64,000 bases of DNA from Phenylobacterium sp. (GCA_004799545.1 SSMU01000020.1:1-64000), one strand, 5' to 3'; shown: positions 50,208 to 60,957, counted from the stretch's first letter. Made by a program: numbers and translations. Notes: generated by a model from the sequence alone, not told the origin.

Positions 50208-52343
50208 CTACCCCCGCCTGGCGGCGCTCTCCAGCGCCTTGACGACCACGCCCTGGGTCAGGATGGCCGGCAGGATCTGCGGCGGGCCGCCGTTCGCGCC
50301 ATAGACCAGGTAGAGCGGCACGCCAGCCCGGCCGTAGCGGGCGAGCTCGGCGGCGATCACCGGGTCGCGCTTGGTCCAGTCGGCCTTGAGGTAGGTGACG
50401 CCGTCCTTGTGCATGGCGTCCACCACCGGGCGGGTGGAAAGCACCACCCGGTCGTTGACCTGGCAGGAGACGCACCAGGCGGCGGTGTAGTTGACGAACA
50501 CCGGCTTGCCCTCGGCCTGCAGGGCCGCGAGCTTCTCGGGGCTGTAGGCCTCCGAGGCGAGGTCGGCCTTGGCGGCCGGGCCGCCCTCGCTCGGCGTCTC
50601 GGCGTAGGCGGGCCAGACCACGGCGGCCAGGGCGATGGCGGCCAGCGCCACGGCGGCGGACCCCAGGACCAGCGGCCGGCCGCCAGCGGCGGCGCGGCGC
50701 TGGGCCGCGCCGGCGATCCAGGCGGCCAGCGCCAGGACGATGGCCGCGCCCAGGATGCGGGCCAGGGCCGTCTCCCCGGCCTGGATGGTCAGCACCCAGA
50801 CCAGCCAGGCGGCGGCGGCGAACATCGGGAAGGCGAGCGCCTTGCGGAACACGTCCATCCACGCCCCGGGCCGTGGCAAGCGGCTAAGCAGGCCGGGCCA
50901 GAAGGTCACCGCCACGAAGGGCGCGGCGAAGCCCACGGCCAGGGCCAGGAAGACGGTCATGGCCGCGGCCGCGGGCTGGGTCAGGGCCCAGCCGATGGCG
51001 GCCCCCATGAAGGGGGCGGTGCAGGGGGCGGCCACCACCACGGCGAGCGCGCCGGTGAACACGTCGCCCACCAGGCCGCCGCGGCTGGCCAGGCCGGAGC
51101 CCACGCCTTGCAGCGAGCTCCCGACCTCGAAGACGCCGGAGAGGTCGAGCGCGATGGCCAGCATCAGCAGGCAGAGCACGGCCACCACCGGCGGCGACTG
51201 CAGCTGGAAGCCCCAGCCGATCGCCTGGCCCGCGGCCTTCAGCCCGATCAGCACGCCGGCCAGGGCCAGGAAGGTCACCAGCACGCCGGCCCCGAACGCC
51301 AGGCCGTGAGCGCGATTGCTGGCCTCGTCCCGGCCGCCGTGGGCGGCCAGCGAGGCGGCCTTCATGGCCAGCACCGGGAAGACGCAGGGCATCAGGTTGA
51401 GGATCAGGCCGCCCACGAAGGCGAACACCGCCGCGGAGAGCAGGCCGAGGCTGGCCCCGCCGGCCGCGCCCCCTTTGGCCGCCGGCGGGCCGAGGCCCGA
51501 GGCGCCGGCCGGCGGCGCGCCGGGGTTGGCGGCGACCTCATAGGCCTTGCCGTCGACCGCCAGGACGCCGGCCAGGGCCTTGGGCGCAGCGGCGCCCTGG
51601 AAGGCGTACCCGGGGGTGAGGGTGAGCGTCAGGCCCTGCGGGCCGCGGTCGATCGTCTGCGGCTTGGCGTGGTCGATGACGGTGGCGTCGAAGGGATAGA
51701 AGTAGGCGTCGTGGAGGTCGGCGCCCTGCAGCACCGGGCCGGCGATGGCGAGGGCGACAGCCGCGCCCCTCTTCTGGAAGGCGGCGGTGAGGCCGGCGGG
51801 CTTGGGCGCGTCGGCCAGGGTGCGGGCGATGGGCGCGCCCCAGGTGGGATCGGGCCCGCCGCCGCCGGCCACCACCGGGATCGTGATCGAGAGCTTGGCG
51901 TCCTCCGGCACGCAGATCTCGCGGCAGACCAGGAAGGACGCCGCGGCGGAGAGCGTGGCGGTCTGGCCGGGCTTGGCGTTGGCCGGCGCGGTCACCGCCA
52001 CCGGCAGCAGCACCTCGCCCTCGTAGCCGTAATTGACCAGTGGGCCGACCGGCAGGCGCCGCGGCGTCGGCCAGACGATGTCGCCGGTCGTCCAGCCGGC
52101 GGGCAGGGTCCACTTCAGGCTGGTGGGCTCGCCGCTGTCGCCCGGATTGCGCCAATAGGTGTGCCAGCCGGGGAGCATCTGCTGGCGCAGCGCCAGGTGG
52201 ATGGTCTGGCCCGGTGCGATCCCCTGATCCTGGGCCACCAGCTCGGCGGTCAGGTGGCCGGTGTTCACCGGCTGGGCGAGCGCCGGCGCCGCGACCGCCA
52301 GGGTCGCCAGAGCCGCCGTCATCAGGGCCGCAAGCCAACGCAT
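50208..52343 (-). CDS. dsbD: DsbD-type thiol:disulfide interchange protein
   Basis: A 711-aa protein that carries electrons from cytosolic thioredoxin to the periplasm. It has a signal peptide (MRWLAALMTAALATLAVAAP), an N-terminal DsbD-alpha-like domain to about residue 290 (with FLVCREICVPEDA), then eight helices with the redox Cys in NLMPCVFPV and VAAPCTAPFMG, and a C-terminal thioredoxin domain with AAWCVSCQVN. The ATG at 52343 has AGGGTGACG upstream. It heads a run of dsbD, redoxin, pgi and PKHD genes. Confidence 0.92.
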   Translation of the reverse strand: MRWLAALMTAALATLAVAAPALAQPVNTGHLTAELVAQDQGIAPGQTIHLALRQQMLPGWHTYWRNPGDSGEPTSLKWTLPAGWTTGDIVWPTPRRLPVGPLVNYGYEGEVLLPVAVTAPANAKPGQTATLSAAASFLVCREICVPEDAKLSITIPVVAGGGGPDPTWGAPIARTLADAPKPAGLTAAFQKRGAAVALAIAGPVLQGADLHDAYFYPFDATVIDHAKPQTIDRGPQGLTLTLTPGYAFQGAAAPKALAGVLAVDGKAYEVAANPGAPPAGASGLGPPAAKGGAAGGASLGLLSAAVFAFVGGLILNLMPCVFPVLAMKAASLAAHGGRDEASNRAHGLAFGAGVLVTFLALAGVLIGLKAAGQAIGWGFQLQSPPVVAVLCLLMLAIALDLSGVFEVGSSLQGVGSGLASRGGLVGDVFTGALAVVVAAPCTAPFMGAAIGWALTQPAAAAMTVFLALAVGFAAPFVAVTFWPGLLSRLPRPGAWMDVFRKALAFPMFAAAAWLVWVLTIQAGETALARILGAAIVLALAAWIAGAAQRRAAAGGRPLVLGSAAVALAAIALAAVVWPAYAETPSEGGPAAKADLASEAYSPEKLAALQAEGKPVFVNYTAAWCVSCQVNDRVVLSTRPVVDAMHKDGVTYLKADWTKRDPVIAAELARYGRAGVPLYLVYGANGGPPQILPAILTQGVVVKALESAARRG

Positions 52344-52449
52344 CGTCACCCTACCTCGCCCCGCCCACGTCACGCGGCTATATGGCGTGTAAGAGCCCGC
52401 CACGCAAAGCCGGGCTCGCCCGCCTCGCGCCGCTTCAGGAGACGCCGCC

Positions 52450-52842
52450 TTGCCCGCCCGCTTTGACGAGATCGAGATTGGACAGGTCGTGGCCCTGGGG
52501 GTGGCGGCGGTCGACCCCGACGTGCTGGGCGCCTTCATCTCGGCCTTCACCCCCGGCTGGGTCGCCGAGCGGGGCGCACCGGACGCCATGATCTACGCCA
52601 TCTGGGCGAAGCTCGACGCCATCGCCAGCACCGACTGGCCGCAGATCAAGCGGCTGGGCGTCGATGCCCTGCGCTGGGTGCGCAACCCGCCGGCCGGCGA
52701 GCTGCTGCGCGGCCGGATGACGGTGATGGCCAAGGACCCGGTGGGCGAAGGCAAGGGCATCGTGATCTGCCAGCACGACCTCCTGGACGAGGCCGGCCGG
52801 CTGGTCTTCTCGTGCCTGACGCGGGGCGTGTTCGCGAAGTAG
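52450..52842 (+). CDS. MaoC-like hotdog protein without catalytic Asp/His
   Basis: A 130-aa protein with a MaoC-type start (FDEIEIGQVVALGVAAVDPDVLGAF) and end (ILLDEAGRLVFS-like LLDEAGRLVFSCLTRGVF). The usual D-x-N-x-x-H active-site loop is replaced by FTPGWVAERG, so hydratase activity is doubtful. A binding or structural role is possible. The TTG at 52450 has AGGAG eight bases upstream (52437-52441), which decides this start. It converges on the SapC gene with a 2-bp gap. Confidence 0.7.
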   Translation: MPARFDEIEIGQVVALGVAAVDPDVLGAFISAFTPGWVAERGAPDAMIYAIWAKLDAIASTDWPQIKRLGVDALRWVRNPPAGELLRGRMTVMAKDPVGEGKGIVICQHDLLDEAGRLVFSCLTRGVFAK

Positions 52843-52844
52843 CG

Positions 52845-53654
52845 CTAGGCGTTCGCCGCCTGGGGCTGTTCCTGCTGCTGGCGGACCATGGTCAGCGCGA
52901 TCAGCCGGTCCCAGCCGACCAGCGAGGTCAGGTGGGCATAGATCTGCGACAGGGCGCCGTTGTCGCGCAGCTCGGCCAGCTTCTCGGCGGGCAGGGCGCC
53001 CAGCTTCTCCTCGGAGATGCCGAAATAGTCGGCGATCTTCTGCGGGACGCCGGCCGTGCCGTCCGGATTGGCGGGCACGAAGTTGGCGACCTTCACCTCG
53101 AACAGGTCGAGGTCCTTGAGGATCTGCACGAAGTTCAGGGTGCGGTTCCGCTCCGTCTCGAAGTTGTTGCAGAACTCCAGGCAGCGGGTCGTGTACTCGC
53201 TGGGCTGGCCCTTGGCGTCGAAGAACGGCATGTCGCCGCCTTCCACGATGAACTCGGCCGCCCGGTCGATGCACAGCACCATCTGCTTGGCGTTGTCGTC
53301 CTGGGCGTAGACGAACGGATAGCGGCGAACATAGGCCGGGATGTAGAAGCCCGCCTCGAACTGGCCGTTCTCGTCGATGAACATGTTGCGGCCGGGGTTC
53401 AGGCCCATCACCGCCAGGGGGGTCTTGTCGTCGCCCACGAAGATGATCGGGCCGCAGATCGCCGCCAGCGGGAATTCGCCCACCGTCAGCGGCACGGCGT
53501 GGCCCTCCTTGGCGAAGCCGAAGGGGCTGTCCATCTGCTTGACGCCCAGCTTGCCGTGCATCTCCGGATTGAGCGGCTCGGGCTGCTTGTAGAAGAGGAC
53601 GCTGCCGGTGATCGGACCGGGGTTCTGGACGGGCGTGGTGGTGATGTCGGACAT
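52845..53654 (-). CDS. SapC family protein
   Basis: A 269-aa soluble protein. The SapC blocks are present: VLFYKQPEPLNPEMHGKLGVK, VPLTVGEFPLAAICGPIIFV, MGLNPGRNMFIDENGQFEAGFYIPAYVRRYPFV by segment, and FCNNFETERNRTLNFVQILKDLDLFE. Despite the name, it is unrelated to the SapC permease. Campylobacter homologues were linked to surface-layer proteins; the role in alphaproteobacteria is not known. The ATG at 53654 has GAAGG upstream. Confidence 0.88.
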   Translation of the reverse strand: MSDITTTPVQNPGPITGSVLFYKQPEPLNPEMHGKLGVKQMDSPFGFAKEGHAVPLTVGEFPLAAICGPIIFVGDDKTPLAVMGLNPGRNMFIDENGQFEAGFYIPAYVRRYPFVYAQDDNAKQMVLCIDRAAEFIVEGGDMPFFDAKGQPSEYTTRCLEFCNNFETERNRTLNFVQILKDLDLFEVKVANFVPANPDGTAGVPQKIADYFGISEEKLGALPAEKLAELRDNGALSQIYAHLTSLVGWDRLIALTMVRQQQEQPQAANA

Positions 53655-53843
53655 CCGAAGCCTTCGAGTGGAAAAGCGCGCAGCCGCGTGGAACCCGGCG
53701 CGGCGCAAGGTCGCCGCTTCTAGCCGATCGGTCGCCGGGCGGCAATTGAGGCGCCTCGCCGCTTGCCGGACGCCGGCTTCGGAGCTTCAATCGCGGCCAT
53801 AAAGACGAAGGCCCCGCCTGCGGCCAGCCCCGGAGGACATTTC

Positions 53844-54734
53844 ATGCCGATCTATTACCCCGACATCCTCGAACAGAAGACCGAGCCCCGCACCTTCACC
53901 TACGGCGACAAGGACGTGATGCTCTACGCCCTGGGCGTCGGCATGGGCCGCGACCCGATGGACGAGCGCGAGCTGCCGTTCGTCTACGAGAAGGCGCTGC
54001 GGGTGGTGCCGACCGCCGCCACCGTGCTGGCCGCCGGGGCCGGGCGCCGCGCCGCCGCGGCGCAGACCGCCGAGCAGAAGCCCGGCCTGAGGGTCAGCCA
54101 GCTCAACTACCTGATGGTGGTGCACGGCGAGCAGAAGGTGGAGCTGCACAAGCCGCTGCCCACCACCGGCAGCTTCACGGCGACCAGCCGCACCGTCGGG
54201 GCCTACGACAAGGGCAAGGACAAGGGCGCGGTGGTGGTCAACGAGACCGTCTGGACCGACGACAAGGGCGAGAAGGTCGCCACCCTCACCGGCTCGACCT
54301 TCGCGCGCGGCGACGGCGGATTCGGCGGCCCGACCGATGGCGCGCCGGAGCCGCACGCGGTCCCCACCCGCAAGCCGGACATCTCCGTACCGTTCGAGAC
54401 CCGGCCGGACCAGGCGCTGATCTACCGGCTGAACGGCGACCGCAACCCGCTGCATTCCGATCCGGACGTGGCCAAGCGGGCCGGCTTCCCGCGGCCGATC
54501 CTGCACGGGCTGTGCACCTACGGGATCACCTGCCGCGCGGTGCTGCAGGAGATCGTCGACTACGACAGCGACAAGATCCTCAGCCACCAGGCGCGGTTCT
54601 CCGCCCCGGTGTTCCCGGGCGACACCATCACCGTCGACCTCTGGAAGGACGGCGACGTGGTCTCCTTCGAGGCCCGGGTGCTGGACCGCGGCGCGACCGT
54701 GATCCGCAACGGCAAGACCGTGCTGCGCAGCTAG
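53844..54734 (+). CDS. MaoC-type enoyl-CoA hydratase 2
   Basis: A 296-aa double-hotdog protein. The second domain carries the hydratase 2 motif YRLNGDRNPLHSDPDVAKRAGF and PRPILHGLCTYG, with catalytic Asp and His. The first domain begins FTYGDKDVMLYALGVGMGRDP. It hydrates trans-2-enoyl-CoA to the (R)-3-hydroxyacyl-CoA, useful in fatty-acid oxidation or polyhydroxyalkanoate supply. The ATG at 53844 has GGAGGAC upstream. A PAP2 gene follows 8 bp after the stop. Confidence 0.92.
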   Translation: MPIYYPDILEQKTEPRTFTYGDKDVMLYALGVGMGRDPMDERELPFVYEKALRVVPTAATVLAAGAGRRAAAAQTAEQKPGLRVSQLNYLMVVHGEQKVELHKPLPTTGSFTATSRTVGAYDKGKDKGAVVVNETVWTDDKGEKVATLTGSTFARGDGGFGGPTDGAPEPHAVPTRKPDISVPFETRPDQALIYRLNGDRNPLHSDPDVAKRAGFPRPILHGLCTYGITCRAVLQEIVDYDSDKILSHQARFSAPVFPGDTITVDLWKDGDVVSFEARVLDRGATVIRNGKTVLRS

Positions 54735-54742
54735 AGGCTCCC

Positions 54743-55513
54743 TTGATCAAGTATCTGCTTGTCGGCGCGGCGACCGCGGCGGCGGTCGCCGTCGCGCAAG
54801 TCCCGCACAAGTCCGCCGACCCGGCCGACGCCACCCCGATCCGCAACGGGCTGATCGGCTACATGCACAAGGGCGAGCTGGACGGCGAAGCCATCCTCGG
54901 CCCGCCGCCGGCGATGGACTCGGCCCAGGGCAAGGCGGACCGGGCGATCTACCTGCAGGCCCGCGCGCTGGCCGGCACGCCGCGCTGGAAGCTGGCGCAG
55001 CGGGACAACGACCTGTGGACCGGCGGGGCGGTCAACCGGTTCTCCTGCGCCCTAGGCGCCGAGATCGACGCCAAGACCACACCGGTCACCTATCGGATCC
55101 TGCAGCGCGTCGAGCTGGACGTGCGCACCGTCGGCACGCCGCCCAAGGACCGCTACAACCGCACCCGGCCGCCGATCGGCGACAGCCTGCCGCTCTGTGT
55201 GGCGCGCGGCGACTGGATGGTGAAGAACGCCTCCTACCCCTCCGGCCATTCGATGACCGGCTGGGCCTGGGGGTTGATCCTCGGCGAACTGGCGCCGGCC
55301 AAGGCCAGCGCGCTGGCCGTCGCCGGCCGCGAGATCGGCCAGAGCCGGGTGATCTGCGGGGTGCATTTCCAGTCGGACGTGGACGCGGGACGCCAGCTCG
55401 GCGCGGCGATGGTGGCGCGCCTGCACGACCATCCGGAGTTCCTGAAGGACATGGCGGCGGCCCGCAGCGAACTGGCCCGCGACCACACCGCGCCGAGCGC
55501 CTGCGACTACTAG
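54743..55513 (+). CDS. PAP2 family (class A-type) acid phosphatase
   Basis: A 256-aa protein, probably periplasmic: the N-terminus IKYLLVGAATAAAVAVAQVP is a short signal. The PAP2 motif is complete: KDRYNRTRPP, YPSGHSMTGWAW and GQSRVICGVHFQSDVDAGR with the catalytic His residues. The start is TTG at 54743 after GAGGCTCCC. It is 8 bp downstream of the MaoC gene, so the two are probably co-transcribed. It resembles PhoN-type non-specific phosphatases. Confidence 0.9.
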   Translation: MIKYLLVGAATAAAVAVAQVPHKSADPADATPIRNGLIGYMHKGELDGEAILGPPPAMDSAQGKADRAIYLQARALAGTPRWKLAQRDNDLWTGGAVNRFSCALGAEIDAKTTPVTYRILQRVELDVRTVGTPPKDRYNRTRPPIGDSLPLCVARGDWMVKNASYPSGHSMTGWAWGLILGELAPAKASALAVAGREIGQSRVICGVHFQSDVDAGRQLGAAMVARLHDHPEFLKDMAAARSELARDHTAPSACDY

Positions 55514-55517
55514 GGTC

Positions 55518-56072
55518 TCAGCCCTGGGCCGGGCGTTCCGCCACGAAGACGATGTGGTGCTTCAACGGATGGTCGTCGGCCAGCAGCGGATGGTCGAAGT
55601 CGCGCTCGGGCCTGCGCCGCATTCCGAGCCGCTGCATCACCGCCTGGGAGCGCAGGTTGGTCCGGCCGGTGAAGGCGAAGATCTCCGCCGCCTCATGGCT
55701 GGCGAAGCCCTCGGCGATCACCGCGCGCGCCGCCTCGGTGGCGAACCCCGAGCCCCAAGTGTCCGGGACCAGCGACCAGGCGATCTCGAGGCCTTCCGGG
55801 ATGGGCGCCCGGCCCACCGTCGAGGCCAGGCCGCAATGGCCGATCAGCCGCCCGTCGCTGCGCCGCTCGACCGCCAGGCGCCCGAGGCCCGTCTCCGCCA
55901 GGCTCGCCCGGTTGTTCGCCAGCCGCTCGTAGGCCTGGTCACGGGTGAAAGGGCCGCCCAGCCACGCGCCCACCCGCGGGTCGATCAGGAAGTCGGCGTA
56001 GGGCTCGCGGTCCCCGTCACGCCAGTCGCGCAGGATCAGCCGCTCGGTCTCGATGCGCGGCGCCTGGGTCAC
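55518..56072 (-). CDS. GNAT family N-acetyltransferase (RimJ/RimL-like)
   Basis: A 184-aa acetyltransferase: RIETERLILRDWRDGDREPYADF at the start, WSLVPDTWGSGFATEAARAVIAEG is the acetyl-CoA binding region, and TGRTNLRSQAVMQRLGMRRRPERDFDHP closes the domain by segment. The acceptor is unknown; the context with agmatine genes suggests a polyamine, but this type usually acts on protein N-termini or small amines. The GTG at 56072 overlaps the aguB stop (GTGA). Confidence 0.88.
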   Translation of the reverse strand: MTQAPRIETERLILRDWRDGDREPYADFLIDPRVGAWLGGPFTRDQAYERLANNRASLAETGLGRLAVERRSDGRLIGHCGLASTVGRAPIPEGLEIAWSLVPDTWGSGFATEAARAVIAEGFASHEAAEIFAFTGRTNLRSQAVMQRLGMRRRPERDFDHPLLADDHPLKHHIVFVAERPAQG

Positions 56073-56946
56073 TGCGGCCGGCTCTGGGTGAGGGCGCCGT
56101 AGAGGTCGGTGCGACGGTCGCGGAAGAAGCCCCAGGCGGCGCGGTGGGTGGCCAGGAAATCCAGGTCGAACTCGGCGACGAGGGCGCCCTCGTCCTCGCG
56201 CCCGAAGGCTGCGGTGAGGTCGCCGCGATGGTCGGCGATGAAGGAGGAGCCGTAGAACAGCTGGCCGCCGTTCGGATAGTCGGCCCACGGCTCGAAGCCG
56301 GTGCGGTTGGCGCCCACCACCGGGATGACGTTGGAGACCGCGTGGCCCTGCATCGCCCGCCGCCACGGCGCAGCGGTGTCGAGGTTCGCATCGTGCGGCT
56401 CCGAGCCGATCGCCGTCGGATAGAACAGGATCTCAGCCCCCATCAGGGTCATGGCGCGGGCGGCCTCCGGGTACCACTGGTCCCAGCAGATGCCGACGCC
56501 CAGGCGGCCGAACCGGGTCGGCCAGACCTTGAAGCCGGTGTCGCCGGGCCGGAAATAGTACTTCTCCATGTAGCCCGGCCCGTCCGGGATATGGCTCTTG
56601 CGGTAGACGCCCAGCGGCTTGCCGTCGGCGTCGACGATGACCACGCTGTTGAAATAGTGCGGACCCTCGCGCTCGAAGATCGAGACCGGGATCACCACGC
56701 CCAGCTCCTGCGCCAGAGGCGCAAGCGCGGTGACGCAGGGGTGCTCGCGCCAGGCGTAGGCCTGGGCGAACCAGCGCTCCTCCTGGGCGACGCAGAAATA
56801 GGGGCCCTGGAACAGCTCCGGCGGCAGGACCACCTGCGCGCCCTTGGCGGCGGCCTCGCGCACGAAACCGGCGGTCTTGGCGATGTTGGCGGCCATGTCC
56901 TGGCCATAGGACGACTGGATGGCCGCGACGGTGATCTTGCGGCTCA

Positions 56947-56947
<1 letters not shown>
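56069..56947 (-). CDS. aguB: N-carbamoylputrescine amidase
   Basis: A 292-aa nitrilase-superfamily enzyme that makes putrescine from N-carbamoylputrescine. The catalytic triad is Glu44 (LPPELFQGPYFC), Lys117 (YRKSHIPD) and Cys154 (GICWDQWYPE). ERWFAQAYAW and GPGYMEKYYFRPGDTGF are characteristic of AguB. The start overlaps the aguA stop (TGATG), so the two are coupled. It is the second gene of aguA-aguB-GNAT. Confidence 0.95.
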
Positions 56948-57954
<1,007 letters not shown>

Positions 57955-58017
57955 CCTGACCTCGAACTGAAGACGCGCGCAGATGGGCGTCGGCGGCGTC
58001 CGCGTCAAGCGCTCACG

Positions 58018-58050
58018 AAAAAGGGCGGCCCGTCGCCGGACCGCCCCTTT
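58018..58050 (-). terminator. Terminator of the second TonB receptor gene
   Basis: GGGCGG and CCGCCC pair with a further CCG/CGG match around the loop. On the minus strand TTTTT follows. It is 25-57 bp after the receptor stop at 58075, and just upstream of aguA. Confidence 0.78.
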
Positions 58051-58074
58051 CCAACTCAGCTGTGAGGTCGAAGC

Positions 58075-60693
58075 CTAGAACTCGGCGTTCAGCGTCACGT
58101 AGACCGTCCGCGGCGCGCCGACCGAGAGGAAGGGCGTGCCGGGCGAGAAGGTGGTCGTGCCGCCGGCGACCAGCGGGACGCTGATCGGATGGGCGGTGTT
58201 CACCGTCGTTGAGCGGCTGATGTAGTCGCGGTTCAGCAGGTTCTCGACGTTCAACCGCAGCGAGGTCTTGGCGCCGTGGACGTCCGGCAGGTCGTACTTC
58301 AGGTCGAGGTCGAAGTCGGCATAGCCCGGGGTACGGTCGTCGTTGGTGTCGGTGATGTACCGCGAGCTGATGTACTTGCCTTCGAACCCGAAGGTGACCG
58401 GACCCACGTCGTACTGGGCGCGGGCGGAGAACTCGCGCTCCGGGGTCATCACCAGCTGCTTGCCGGCGATCGGCAGGAACGCCGCCTGCCCGTTCACCAC
58501 GATGGCGAGGTTGTTCTTGATCTCGCTGTGGGTGAAGGCGGCGGAGCCGTAGAGGGTCAGGTGCTCCATCGGCCTGTAGCCGGCCTCGAAGTCGACGCCG
58601 TAGATCTGCACGTCGCCCACGTTGCGGTCGATGGACAGGGTCGCGTCGTTCGGGTCGATCGATTGGACGATCCGGTTCTTGTACTCGGTGTCGTAGAGGT
58701 TGGCCGAGGCCGTCAGGCTTTGGGTCTGATAGCGGTAGCCGGCCGAATAGATGGTGCTGGTCTCAGGCCGCACGAGGTCCGGCGAGCTGGTGTAGAGGTC
58801 GTCGGTCTTCGGCGCCGAGAAGCCCTGCGCATAGCTGGCGTAGAGCAGGTGGTCGTCGGCGATGCGGTAGGTGACGCCGGCGTTCGGCAGCACCTTGTCG
58901 AAGCGGAAGGTGGCGCTGAACGGGAAGCGGAAGTTCGGCTGGCCCGACGGGTTGAAGGTCACGGTCGAACCCATCAGCGAGTTCAGGGTCGGAATGCTGC
59001 TCCCGGGGGGGACGACGCTGGTGCTGTGGGTGGCCACCGCCTGGTTGAACGCCTGCTGCACGAGCGCGGGGTTGATCGAGGTGCACTCCACGGTCGAGCC
59101 GTTGAAGGTGTAGCAGTACTGGTTGATGTCGCGCTGGAAGTGCGGGTCGCGCAGGCCGACGTTGATGTGCAGCCGGTCGTCGAAGAACTTGCCGATATAG
59201 TTCAGCGCGAACTGGTTCAGCTGGGCGATCGAGAAGCGGTCGCGGGTGCGCAGCTGGCTGCCGTCGAGGCCCAGTATGGCCGGGCCCCGGCCGGCCTTGG
59301 AGCCGAATTGGTCATCGGGCTGGCCGGTCGCCAGGTCGACGAAGGTCGCCTCGCCGGTCTGCCGGTGGCGGCCGTAGTCGTAGGTGTAGGCCAGCTGGAT
59401 GTTGTTGTGATCGTTGATGTCCCACAGCAGCGAGGAGGTCACCACCCAGCGGTGGGTCTTGGTGTTGCTGGGCGTGTAGACCGGCACGGTGTCCAACTGG
59501 TCGCCGTCGCCGTTCAGGTCGACGCCGGGACTGGTGACCGAGCCATTCGGATTGATGATCAGCCGGTTGCCGGACAGGCGCACGTCCTTCTCGCTGATCG
59601 AGCTTCCGCCGCCGCCGTTGGCCAGGGTGTAGAAGAACGACGGGTCGAAGGTGAAGGTCAGCTTGTCGGTCAGGTGGTAGAGCGACGAGCCGCGGATCTG
59701 GCCGAAGTCCACCGGGTTCGGGTGCAGGCCCCAGAAGTTGGTGTCGCTGCCCGCCTGGCCGGCGTTGGCCGGCAGCCCGGCCGCGAGGGCCGCGGCGCCG
59801 GTCGGCGGCGTGGGCACGGTGTCCGCGTGGCCGTTGATGGCGGTGGGGGCCACCCAGACCGGGTTGTAGTCGAAGCTGGTGCCGAACTGGGCCAGCTGGG
59901 CGCGCGAGGCGCTGAAGTAGAAGATCGGGCGATTGGACGCCCAGTTGGCGGCGAGGCTCACGAAGCCCTTGTCGCCGAGCGTCTGGTAGACCCGGGCGTC
60001 GAGGCCGCGGCGGATCAGCGGACCTTCGCCCTTGTACTTGTCGGCGCGGGCGTAGTTGCCGGAGATGTAGGCCCGGGTGCCCCAGGGGCCGATGGCGCCG
60101 CTCTCCAGCTCGCCATACACGCGCTCGTAGCGGTAGCTGCCCCCGGAGACGTTGGCGAGGATGCCGGAGGTCTCGGTCGGCACCTTCGAGATGATGTTCA
60201 CCTGACCGCCGACCGCCGACGCTGTCGGGCTGTCGACGTCGGTCGCGCCGATGTCCACCGTCACGTGATCGGTCAGTTCGCCGACCAGGTATTCGCCCGG
60301 GAAGCAGGCGTAGTTGCCGGTGTCGTTCACCGGGCTGCCGTCGATGGTCACCGAGAGGTGGTTACAGTCGAGGCCGTGCATCCGGAAGTCGCCGGACAGG
60401 ATGCCGGTGGGGTCTTCACTGGAATATGTGACGCCCGGCAGGAAGTTGATCAGCTGGGCGAAGTTCTCGCTGCCGATCTGGGTCTTGATGAACGCCTGGC
60501 TGACCACGGACTCGTCCTTGGCCACCAGCACCTGCTGGGCCAAGCCGTTCATGTTCGGCGCGCCCCGCGCGCCGGTCACCACCAGTTCCTGCACCTGGGT
60601 GGCGGTGGATTGGGCGAACGCGCCGCCCGCCAGCAGCATGCCGGTCGCAAGCGCCGTCGACGCGCAAAGTGCGCGGGTCAAATTAAACGTCAT
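58075..60693 (-). CDS. TonB-dependent outer-membrane receptor
   Basis: An 872-aa receptor. It has a signal peptide (residues 1-28, ending GAFAQ), a TonB-box-like VQELVVTGARGAPN, a plug domain with INFLPGVTYSSEDPTGILSGDF by segment and LSVTIDGSPVNDTGNYACFPGEY, and a barrel that ends RTVYVTLNAEF with the usual terminal Phe. QTEF-like features are absent; NLYDTEYKNRI and LNVENLLNRDYI match barrel repeats of siderophore/other receptors. The ATG at 60693 has AGAAGGGGG upstream. The ligand is unknown. Confidence 0.95.
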   Translation of the reverse strand: MTFNLTRALCASTALATGMLLAGGAFAQSTATQVQELVVTGARGAPNMNGLAQQVLVAKDESVVSQAFIKTQIGSENFAQLINFLPGVTYSSEDPTGILSGDFRMHGLDCNHLSVTIDGSPVNDTGNYACFPGEYLVGELTDHVTVDIGATDVDSPTASAVGGQVNIISKVPTETSGILANVSGGSYRYERVYGELESGAIGPWGTRAYISGNYARADKYKGEGPLIRRGLDARVYQTLGDKGFVSLAANWASNRPIFYFSASRAQLAQFGTSFDYNPVWVAPTAINGHADTVPTPPTGAAALAAGLPANAGQAGSDTNFWGLHPNPVDFGQIRGSSLYHLTDKLTFTFDPSFFYTLANGGGGSSISEKDVRLSGNRLIINPNGSVTSPGVDLNGDGDQLDTVPVYTPSNTKTHRWVVTSSLLWDINDHNNIQLAYTYDYGRHRQTGEATFVDLATGQPDDQFGSKAGRGPAILGLDGSQLRTRDRFSIAQLNQFALNYIGKFFDDRLHINVGLRDPHFQRDINQYCYTFNGSTVECTSINPALVQQAFNQAVATHSTSVVPPGSSIPTLNSLMGSTVTFNPSGQPNFRFPFSATFRFDKVLPNAGVTYRIADDHLLYASYAQGFSAPKTDDLYTSSPDLVRPETSTIYSAGYRYQTQSLTASANLYDTEYKNRIVQSIDPNDATLSIDRNVGDVQIYGVDFEAGYRPMEHLTLYGSAAFTHSEIKNNLAIVVNGQAAFLPIAGKQLVMTPEREFSARAQYDVGPVTFGFEGKYISSRYITDTNDDRTPGYADFDLDLKYDLPDVHGAKTSLRLNVENLLNRDYISRSTTVNTAHPISVPLVAGGTTTFSPGTPFLSVGAPRTVYVTLNAEF

Positions 60694-60957
60694 AAGTACC
60701 CCCTTCTCATCGGCCTCACTCGGCCGCCATCCCCCGGCGGACCTGAGTCCTGATCGCCGTATAGCGTGGATTGTAGAGCTGTTGGTGACGGTTTTGCTAC
60801 GCTCGGCAAGCAGCTGTCATCTTTGCCGCAGGTGTGGCGCCGGCGCCTTTATCGCGCCTCATTTTCAGCCGGCCGCGGCGACCCCTGGCCCGCAAAAGCG
60901 GCTCCCACTTTCGGCGGCCGCGCTTTAGGGTCCGCGCCGCTAAGCAAGGGAGCCGAC

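Noticed and set aside
49764..52466. 900-codon plus-strand frame opposite redoxin and dsbD
   Set aside because: Composition is that of a reverse-strand shadow, while the minus strand encodes recognisable enzymes throughout.
52845..53654. SapC read as the ABC permease of antimicrobial-peptide uptake
   Set aside because: The protein is soluble and matches the unrelated SapC family; no transmembrane helices are present.
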